Shown here piece by piece: positions 56,792 to 62,806 of a stretch of 62,806 nt of DNA; positions within the stretch are counted from its first letter, which is position 1, and each line of letters begins with the position of its first letter. The stretch covers positions 1 to 62,806 of the forward strand of contig CALUXR010000009.1 of the NCBI GenBank assembly GCA_944324795.1. The letters are read 5' to 3'. The position numbers and the translations under genes are program-made. Source of the stretch: an uncultured Acholeplasmatales bacterium. Its GTDB lineage: Bacteria; Bacillota_I; Bacilli_A; Acholeplasmatales; Anaeroplasmataceae. The notes beneath the pieces are model-generated. The model made no database searches. It had not been told where the DNA came from and saw only the letters and a list, made by a program, of their open reading frames with translations.

Positions 56792-56946
56792 TTTTTGTAT
56801 TTTTTGCTTCTTAATTATAATACATTGCCGCCTTTTTAGCAACATTGTAAGAATTTTTACTAATTTAAATATAGAATGTTTTTTGGAAATGAATTTAATT
56901 TTATTTTAGTTTTAAGATTGGAAAAAGGATAAAAGAAGTATTATTA

Positions 56947-57002
56947 GTTTACGATGTAGTTTACAAATGTATCTTGACAAAGTTTACAATATAGTTTACT
57001 AT
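56947..57002 (+). promoter_or_regulatory. fic promoter with four GTTTAC boxes
   Basis: GTTTAC at 56947, 56959, 56982 and 56994 (two pairs, 12 bases apart) surround the -35 TTGACA (56974-56979); the -10 TACTAT is 56997-57002. The downstream pair overlaps the spacer and the -10, a typical place for an operator. Confidence 0.75.
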
Positions 57003-57017
57003 TTAGCTGGTGATTTT

Positions 57018-58208
57018 ATGACTAATGAAGAAATATTAATTTTTTGCTTAAATAATGAAAAATATTTAACAAATACTGATTTAAGAATGAATTCTAAATA
57101 CAATATATTATTAAATAGGGATGAACTATTTAATTTTAATAGGTATAAAGATGAAATTAATAATGATTTTAAGGTTGTTTTACCTTTAGTGAGTTTTAAT
57201 AGTAAAAATCTTTATTATTATAAAGCTAAAGAATTAGTTAATACTTTAGCTGATTTTGCAAGCTATTTTAGTGATACGTTTAGTATTAATGATGCTGAAG
57301 TTATATTATCACAAATGTTATCAGAACTTGAAGGTACACTTAAAATTGAAGGTGTTAATACTACACGTAAAGAAATTTTGACTATTTGTAATACAGGTAA
57401 TATTAAGAATATTAATGACCAAATTATTTTTAATATGTTTAAAGGGTATGAATTTATAAATAAGAAACCAGCTTTTAATAAAGAAAATATTTATAAACTA
57501 TATAATACATTAAGTTATAAATCTTTAAAAGAAACTGATGTTTTAAAATATTATTACCGAGATGGTTTAGTTTATGTTAGTAATTATGAAGGATGCCCAG
57601 TCCCTTTAATTAATGAGGCCATGAATTCTTTAATTGATTTTGTTAATAATAGTTTAGCTAAAGATAGCATTTTAACTTCTTTAATAGTTCATTATTATAT
57701 AGTGTATATTCATCCTTATTTTGATTTTAATGGTAGAATGGCTAGAATGTCTAGCCTATGGATTAATAATTTATATAGTGATAATCCGTTCTTTTTAAGT
57801 GAAGCTATTAATGATGATAAGTTAAATTATTATAAAGCAATTAGTAATACACGAGATAGTTTTAATGACTTAACTTATTTTTTAATCTATTTATTAAAAT
57901 TAGCTAATAAGTATTATTTGTTATATAAAAATTTATTTAATATAGAAAGTAATTTTAAAGCAAATGGTGAAGGCTTAAATCAAACGGAAATATATTATCT
58001 TAAAAGAATTTTAATTAATAAAGATAAGGGTTATTTTAATTATAAGGACTTCTTAAAATATGCTGGTATTAATATTACTAAGCAAGGTGCTTTAAAGATT
58101 TTAAATGCTTTTTGTGATTTGGGTTTACTTGCAAGTAAAATTAATAAAAAGAAGGAAAAAGTATTTTTAGTTAATGATGAAATTATTAGTTATAAAATGT
58201 GTAATTAA
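57018..58208 (+). CDS. Fic family protein, self-inhibited type
   Basis: 396 residues; ATG 57018 with GGTGA, inside a longer frame that crosses the promoter. Inhibitory motif TLKIEG at 107-112 fits (S/T)xxxE(G/N), and the catalytic HPYFDFNGRMAR (232-243) is HxFx(D/E)xNGRxxR with Phe in place of Gly. Fic enzymes transfer AMP (or related groups) to Tyr/Ser/Thr of target proteins. The C-terminus (NITKQGALKILNAFCDLGLL) is a winged helix that could bind its own promoter boxes. No separate antitoxin gene seen. Confidence 0.88.
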   Translation: MTNEEILIFCLNNEKYLTNTDLRMNSKYNILLNRDELFNFNRYKDEINNDFKVVLPLVSFNSKNLYYYKAKELVNTLADFASYFSDTFSINDAEVILSQMLSELEGTLKIEGVNTTRKEILTICNTGNIKNINDQIIFNMFKGYEFINKKPAFNKENIYKLYNTLSYKSLKETDVLKYYYRDGLVYVSNYEGCPVPLINEAMNSLIDFVNNSLAKDSILTSLIVHYYIVYIHPYFDFNGRMARMSSLWINNLYSDNPFFLSEAINDDKLNYYKAISNTRDSFNDLTYFLIYLLKLANKYYLLYKNLFNIESNFKANGEGLNQTEIYYLKRILINKDKGYFNYKDFLKYAGINITKQGALKILNAFCDLGLLASKINKKKEKVFLVNDEIISYKMCN

Positions 58209-58328
58209 ACTTAGATTTCAAGAAATTAATATATTTGTATAAATAACATAATAACTAGATTTTTCATTTACACATAGTCGGTGTGTCTTAAAATATTAAA
58301 AATAATGAAAAAACTGGTTATTTTTTTG

Positions 58329-58356
58329 TTGACTTATTAATTTTTATTAGTATAAT
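58329..58356 (+). promoter_or_regulatory. str operon promoter
   Basis: TTGACT at about 58329-58334, 16-base spacer, TATAAT at about 58351-58356. Confidence 0.75.
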
Positions 58357-58371
58357 ACGTTTGTCTGTGAA

Positions 58372-58396
58372 AAAAGTGAATTAATTTATCACTTTT
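58372..58396 (+). promoter_or_regulatory. Leader hairpin before rpsL
   Basis: AAAAGTGA (58372-58379) and TCACTTTT (58389-58396) pair perfectly, 5 bases before the AAGGAG RBS. Could mediate ribosomal-protein feedback or shape translation start; unproven. Confidence 0.55.
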
Positions 58397-58412
58397 AGAA
58401 AGGAGAAAAAAT

Positions 58413-58829
58413 ATGCCAACTATAGAACAATTAGTACGTAAAGGAAGACAAGATAAGGTAACAAAGTCTAAATCACCTTCATTAGGGATTAACTTTAATT
58501 CTTTAGAAAAGAAATATACAAATTTACCTTCTCCTCAAAAACGTGGAGTTTGTACTCGTGTTACAACTATGACACCTAAAAAACCTAACTCAGCATTACG
58601 TAAATATGCCCGTGTTCGTTTAACTAACGGTATTGAAGTAACAGCTTATATTCCAGGTATTGGTCACAGTTTACAAGAACATAGTACTGTATTAATCCGT
58701 GGTGGACGTGTTAAGGATCTACCTGGTGTTCGTTATCATATCATTCGTGGTGCCTTAGATACAACTGGTGTTGCTAATCGTATGCAAAGCCGTTCTAAAT
58801 ATGGTGCTAAGAGACCAAAACAAAAATAA
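58413..58829 (+). CDS. rpsL: 30S ribosomal protein S12
   Basis: 138 residues; AAGGAG RBS. Universal S12 features, including [11 protein letters not shown] and [14 protein letters not shown]. The Lys residues that change in streptomycin-resistant mutants are wild-type here. First gene of the str operon (rpsL-rpsG-fusA-tuf). Confidence 0.98.
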   Translation: MPTIEQLVRKGRQDKVTKSKSPSLGINFNSLEKKYTNLPSPQKRGVCTRVTTMTPKKPNSALRKYARVRLTNGIEVTAYIPGIGHSLQEHSTVLIRGGRVKDLPGVRYHIIRGALDTTGVANRMQSRSKYGAKRPKQK

Positions 58830-58863
58830 TTATTACATATTAATATAAAAGGAGGAAAAGAAG

Positions 58864-59334
58864 ATGCCTCGTAAGGGTCATATCGCAAAAAGAGACGTGC
58901 TTCCTGATCCAATATATAATTCAAAAGTTGTTACTAGAGCAATTAACGCAATTATGTTAGAAGGTAAAAAAGGAACAGCACAAACTATATTCTATAACGC
59001 TTTAGAACGCGTTAAAAATCAAACTGGTTCTGATGCTCTTGAAGTATTCAATAAAGCATTAGAAAATGTTATGCCAGTTTTAGAAGTTAAGAGCCGTCGT
59101 ATTGGTGGTCAAAATTATCAAGTACCTATCGAAGTTCGTCCTGAACGTAGACAAACTTTAGCTTTAAGATGGTTAGTTCGTTATGCTAGACTTAGAAACG
59201 ATAAAACTATGGAAGAAAAATTAGCTAAAGAAATTATGGATGCAGCTAATGGTACTGGTGGTGCATTCAAGAAAAAAGAAGATACACATAGAATGGCTGA
59301 AGCTAATAAAGCTTTCGCACATTATCGTTGGTAA
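58864..59334 (+). CDS. rpsG: 30S ribosomal protein S7
   Basis: 156 residues; AAGGAGG RBS. Landmarks [40 protein letters not shown] and the C-terminal [13 protein letters not shown]. Binds the 3' major domain of 16S rRNA and starts small-subunit head assembly. Confidence 0.98.
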   Translation: MPRKGHIAKRDVLPDPIYNSKVVTRAINAIMLEGKKGTAQTIFYNALERVKNQTGSDALEVFNKALENVMPVLEVKSRRIGGQNYQVPIEVRPERRQTLALRWLVRYARLRNDKTMEEKLAKEIMDAANGTGGAFKKKEDTHRMAEANKAFAHYRW

Positions 59335-59358
59335 TTTTATTTCAGGAGAGATTTAACT

Positions 59359-61431
59359 ATGCCAAGACAATATTCTTTAGAACATACAAGAAATATCGGT
59401 ATCATGGCTCATATTGATGCTGGTAAAACTACAACTACTGAACGTATCTTATTCCATACAAAAAAGATTCACAAGATTGGGGAAACTCACGATGGTGCTT
59501 CAACAATGGACTGGATGGTTCAAGAACAAGAACGTGGTATTACTATTACATCTGCTGCTACAACAGCTATATGGCATGATTATCGTGTTAATATCATCGA
59601 CACTCCAGGACACGTAGACTTCACAGTTGAAGTTCAACGTTCTCTAAGAGTATTAGATGGTGCTGTTACTGTATTAGATGGTCAAGCTGGTGTTGAACCA
59701 CAAACTGAAACTGTATGGCGTCAAGCTACAGATTATGAAGTACCTCGTATTGTATTCGTTAACAAAATGGATAAAATCGGTGCTGATTTTGAATATTCTG
59801 TAAATACAATTCATGACCGTTTAGGTGCTTGTGCCGCAGCTATTCAATGGCCAATTGGTGCTGAAGATCAATTTAAAGGTCAATGTGATTTAATCACTAT
59901 GAAAGCTTACATCTATGATGGTGGTCAAGCCGAAGATTATAAAGAAGTAGAAATTCCTGCTGAATTAGTTGACATTTGTCAAGAAAAAAGAGATTTATTA
60001 TTAGATACATTATCACAATTTGATGATGAATTAGCTATGATGTATCTTGAAGGTGAAGAAATTCCTGTTGAAAAGATTAAAGAAGTTATTCGTAAAGCTA
60101 CTCTATCTGTTCAATTCTTCCCTGTACTTTGTGGTTCAGCATTCAAAAATATGGGCGTTAAGAAAGTGCTAGATGCAGTTATTGATTACTTACCTAGCCC
60201 ACTTGATATTAAAAAAACTATCGCACATAGAGATGATGGAACTACATTTGAACTTGATGCTAATGATAATGGTGAATTTGCAGCTTTAGCATTTAAAGTT
60301 GTAACAGATCCATTTATTGGTAAATTAACATACTTTAGAGTATATTCAGGTCATTGTACTTCTGGTTCTTATGTTAAAAATACAACTAAGAATGTAAAAG
60401 AAAGACTTGGTCGTATTATGCAAATGCATGCTAATCACCGTGAAGAAATTAAAGAAGTTTATTCTGGTGATATCGCTGCTGCAGTAGGCTTTAAAAATAC
60501 AACAACTGGTGATACTTTAACTGATGAAAAGGGTGATTTCATCCTTGAAAAAATGGTATTCCCAGAACCAGTTATTAGTGTTGCTGTTGAACCTAAAACT
60601 AAAGCTGACCAAGATAAGATGACAGCTGCTTTAATTAAGCTTGCTGAAGAAGATCCTACATTTAAAACATATACTGATTCTGAAACTGGTCAAACTATCA
60701 TTGCTGGTATGGGTGAATTACACTTAGATATTATCGTTGATAGAATGAAGAGAGAATTTAACGTTGTTGCTAATGTTGGTGCTCCTCAAGTATCTTATCG
60801 TGAAACAATTACTCAAGCAGGTGATTGTGAAGGTAAATTCATCCGTCAATCTGGTGGTCGTGGTCAATATGGTCATGTATGGATCAAATTTGAACCAAAT
60901 CAAGATAAAGGTTATGAATTTGTTGATAATATCGTTGGTGGTGTTATTCCTCGTGAATACATCCCTGTTGTAGATAAAGGATTACAAGAAGCTCTTCCTA
61001 ATGGTATCTTAGCTGGATATCCATTAATTGATATTAAAGCTACATTATTTGATGGTTCATACCATGAAGTCGATTCATCTGAAGCAGCCTTCAAGGTAGC
61101 AGCATCATTAGCCTTAAAAGCGGCTAAAGAAAAATGTAAGCCAGTATTATTAGAACCTATTATGGAAGTTGACGTTACTGTACCAGAAGAATATATCGGT
61201 AACGTAATTGGGGATTTAACAAGCCGTCGTGGCCGTCTAGATTCTCAAGAAAAACGTGGTAATGGTGTTAAAATTAGAGCATATGTTCCACTAGCAGAAA
61301 TGTTTGGTTATGCTACAAGCCTTCGTTCAAATTCACAAGGTCGTGGTAACTTCACAATGCAAACTCACCATTATGAAGCTTGTCCAAAAGCTATTCAAGA
61401 AGAAATTATTAAAGCTAGAGGAAAAATTTAG
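59359..61431 (+). CDS. fusA: Elongation factor G
   Basis: 690 residues; AGGAGAG RBS. G domain motifs AHIDAGKTT (G1), RGITITSA (G2), DTPGHVDF (G3) and NKMDK (G4), followed by domains II-V including [12 protein letters not shown] and [13 protein letters not shown]. Translocase of protein synthesis; complete. Confidence 0.98.
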   Translation: MPRQYSLEHTRNIGIMAHIDAGKTTTTERILFHTKKIHKIGETHDGASTMDWMVQEQERGITITSAATTAIWHDYRVNIIDTPGHVDFTVEVQRSLRVLDGAVTVLDGQAGVEPQTETVWRQATDYEVPRIVFVNKMDKIGADFEYSVNTIHDRLGACAAAIQWPIGAEDQFKGQCDLITMKAYIYDGGQAEDYKEVEIPAELVDICQEKRDLLLDTLSQFDDELAMMYLEGEEIPVEKIKEVIRKATLSVQFFPVLCGSAFKNMGVKKVLDAVIDYLPSPLDIKKTIAHRDDGTTFELDANDNGEFAALAFKVVTDPFIGKLTYFRVYSGHCTSGSYVKNTTKNVKERLGRIMQMHANHREEIKEVYSGDIAAAVGFKNTTTGDTLTDEKGDFILEKMVFPEPVISVAVEPKTKADQDKMTAALIKLAEEDPTFKTYTDSETGQTIIAGMGELHLDIIVDRMKREFNVVANVGAPQVSYRETITQAGDCEGKFIRQSGGRGQYGHVWIKFEPNQDKGYEFVDNIVGGVIPREYIPVVDKGLQEALPNGILAGYPLIDIKATLFDGSYHEVDSSEAAFKVAASLALKAAKEKCKPVLLEPIMEVDVTVPEEYIGNVIGDLTSRRGRLDSQEKRGNGVKIRAYVPLAEMFGYATSLRSNSQGRGNFTMQTHHYEACPKAIQEEIIKARGKI

Positions 61432-61516
61432 GTTTTACTTGATTTTACCTACCTGATAATGTAAAATATTATATGGTAAAAAAAGAAAGGAAAAAAATTT
61501 AAGGAGATATTTAATT

Positions 61517-62701
61517 ATGGCAAAGGAAAAATATGTACGTACAAAACCACATGTTAATATCGGTACTATTGGTCACGTTGACCATGGTAAAACAACATTA
61601 ACTGCAGCTATTACAAGCGTATTATCTAAAAAAGGTTTAGCTCAAGCTAAAGCTTATGATGCAATTGATGCTGCTCCAGAAGAAAAAGCACGTGGTATAA
61701 CTATTAACTCAGCTCACGTTGAGTATGAAACTGAAACTCGTCACTATGCGCACGTTGACTGCCCAGGACATGCCGACTATGTAAAGAACATGATTACTGG
61801 TGCTGCTCAAATGGATGGTGCTATCTTAGTTATCGCAGCTACTGATGGTCCTATGGCACAAACTCGTGAACACATCTTACTTGCTCGTCAAGTTGGTGTA
61901 CCTAGAATTGTTGTATTCTTAAATAAATGTGATATGGTTGATGATGAAGAATTAATCGACTTAGTAGAAATGGATACACGTGAATTATTAAATGAATATG
62001 GTTTCCCTGGTGATGATACTCCAATCGTTCGTGGTTCAGCACTTGGTGCTTTAAATGGCGATCCAAAATGGGTAGAAAAAGTAGAAGAATTAATGAACAT
62101 CGTTGATGAATATATTCCTACTCCAGTTCGTGAAACTGATAAACCATTCTTAATGCCTATCGAAGATGTATTCACAATCACTGGTCGTGGTACAGTTGTT
62201 ACTGGACGTGTTGAACGTGGTACAGTTAAATTAGGTGATCCTGTAGAAATCGTTGGTATTCATGATACTCAATCTACAGTAGTAACTGGTGTTGAAATGT
62301 TCCGTAAATTATTAGACCAAGCTGAAGCTGGTGATAATATTGGTGTATTATTACGTGGTATCGCTCGTGAACAAGTTCAACGTGGTCAAGTTTTAGCTAA
62401 ACCAAAATCAGTTCACCCACATAAAAAATTCAAAGCTCAAGTTTATGTTTTAACTAAAGAAGAAGGTGGCCGTCATACAGCATTCTTCTCAGGTTATCGT
62501 CCTCAATTCTATTTCCGTACTACTGATGTTACTGGTATTATTACATTAGAACCAGGTACAGAAATGGTAATGCCTGGCGATAATACAGTTATGACTGTTG
62601 AATTAATTCACCCAATCGCTATTGAAAATGGTACTAAATTCTCAATTCGTGAAGGTGGTCACACTGTAGGTGCTGGTTCAGTTACTGAAATTATTGAATA
62701 A
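61517..62701 (+). CDS. tuf: Elongation factor Tu
   Basis: 394 residues; [31 protein letters not shown] and NKCDM are GTP-binding motifs; [16 protein letters not shown] begins domain II. Delivers aminoacyl-tRNA to the ribosome. Codon use shows very high expression. Separated from fusA by 85 bases containing a small hairpin, ATTTTAC/GTAAAAT. Confidence 0.98.
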   Translation: MAKEKYVRTKPHVNIGTIGHVDHGKTTLTAAITSVLSKKGLAQAKAYDAIDAAPEEKARGITINSAHVEYETETRHYAHVDCPGHADYVKNMITGAAQMDGAILVIAATDGPMAQTREHILLARQVGVPRIVVFLNKCDMVDDEELIDLVEMDTRELLNEYGFPGDDTPIVRGSALGALNGDPKWVEKVEELMNIVDEYIPTPVRETDKPFLMPIEDVFTITGRGTVVTGRVERGTVKLGDPVEIVGIHDTQSTVVTGVEMFRKLLDQAEAGDNIGVLLRGIAREQVQRGQVLAKPKSVHPHKKFKAQVYVLTKEEGGRHTAFFSGYRPQFYFRTTDVTGIITLEPGTEMVMPGDNTVMTVELIHPIAIENGTKFSIREGGHTVGAGSVTEIIE

Positions 62702-62708
62702 TATTATT

Positions 62709-62732
62709 AAAGAAGACTTAGGTCTTCTTTCA
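62709..62732 (+). terminator. str operon terminator, first hairpin
   Basis: AAAGAAGAC and GTCTTCTTT arms follow the tuf stop by 8 bases; only a short T-run. Confidence 0.75.
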
Positions 62733-62744
62733 GACTGTTGACAA

Positions 62745-62780
62745 AAAGACATATTTTTAAAAGAATATGTCTTTTTTGTT
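62745..62780 (+). terminator. Second tandem terminator
   Basis: AAAGACATATT and AATATGTCTTT arms around TTTAAAAG, followed by a T-run. It is preceded by TTGACA, so a leader hairpin for a downstream gene is possible, but the window ends too soon to say. Confidence 0.65.
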
Positions 62781-62806
62781 TGTTAAAACAATAAGTGTAA
62801 AGAAAA

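Overview
The window is AT-rich chromosomal DNA (roughly 27-30% G+C by eye) from a low-GC Gram-positive bacterium (Bacillota). Strong AGGAGG-type ribosome binding sites, a T-box leader, preQ1 and manganese riboswitches, a pyrG attenuator starting with GGGC, DegV, HflX and the rpsL-rpsG-fusA-tuf order all support this. TGA is a stop and TGG encodes Trp, so it is not a code-reassigned Mollicute. Pyruvate:ferredoxin oxidoreductase, BspA-type leucine-rich repeats and lipid-type glycosyltransferases suggest an anaerobic, probably gut-associated member of the Bacilli/Erysipelotrichia side of the phylum. The species cannot be fixed from sequence reading alone.

Layout. 1-870: decayed mobile or accessory DNA (a hairpin element end, a zinc-ribbon transposase fragment, a winged-helix remnant). 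929-8521: a tight six-gene forward operon with a membrane protein carrying Rossmann-like regions and a RyR-like C-terminus, two paralogous TIR-like/BspA-LRR proteins (one with a degenerate TIR), a GNAT, a maltose-acetyltransferase-like enzyme and a short Sir2. This is the strongest candidate for an undescribed, possibly NAD-signal-based, system. 8570-10968: an Lrp regulator and a coupled three-gene orphan cassette containing a transposase-like protein. 11061-14470: an S66 carboxypeptidase, then aroF-pheA behind a Phe-type T-box. 14471-17662: degV-pepF-HTH-membrane protein. 17787-26737: hflX, a heterodimeric ABC exporter with an aminotransferase, lysS and two small genes. 26738-27473: a decayed AlbA_2 gene. 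27474-34034: a glycosyltransferase, rpiB-like, fba, pyrG with its attenuator, GT8, a flippase-like protein and tRNA-Thr. 34147-42143: two membrane proteins, nifJ, and a yiaK-like/HAD/xylB-like sugar cassette.

42219-50153: an HTH-SdpI-like fusion, riboswitch-controlled mntP, a sigma-factor operon whose second gene is broken and joined to a DUF234-like tail, four 32-bp-spaced repeats before an AAA ATPase, a preQ1-controlled transporter with an SDR, a cysteine-desulfidase-family protein and mscL. 50329-54746: a hypothetical gene, a LysR regulator divergent from a cation:proton antiporter, and an HTH/membrane protein with a lipoprotein. 54747-56319: a second copy of the hairpin element and a TetR cassette with a truncated third gene. 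56716-58208: tRNA-Arg and a Fic gene with a repeated operator-like promoter. 58413-62701: the str operon.

How it works together. Housekeeping genes (translation, glycolysis, CTP synthesis, aromatic amino acids) sit behind recognisable RNA switches. Accessory modules lie between them and often pair a regulator with a membrane or surface protein. Debris of the same classes of gene (AlbA_2 or winged-helix, DUF234, transposase) recurs at module borders, which suggests repeated insertion and decay.
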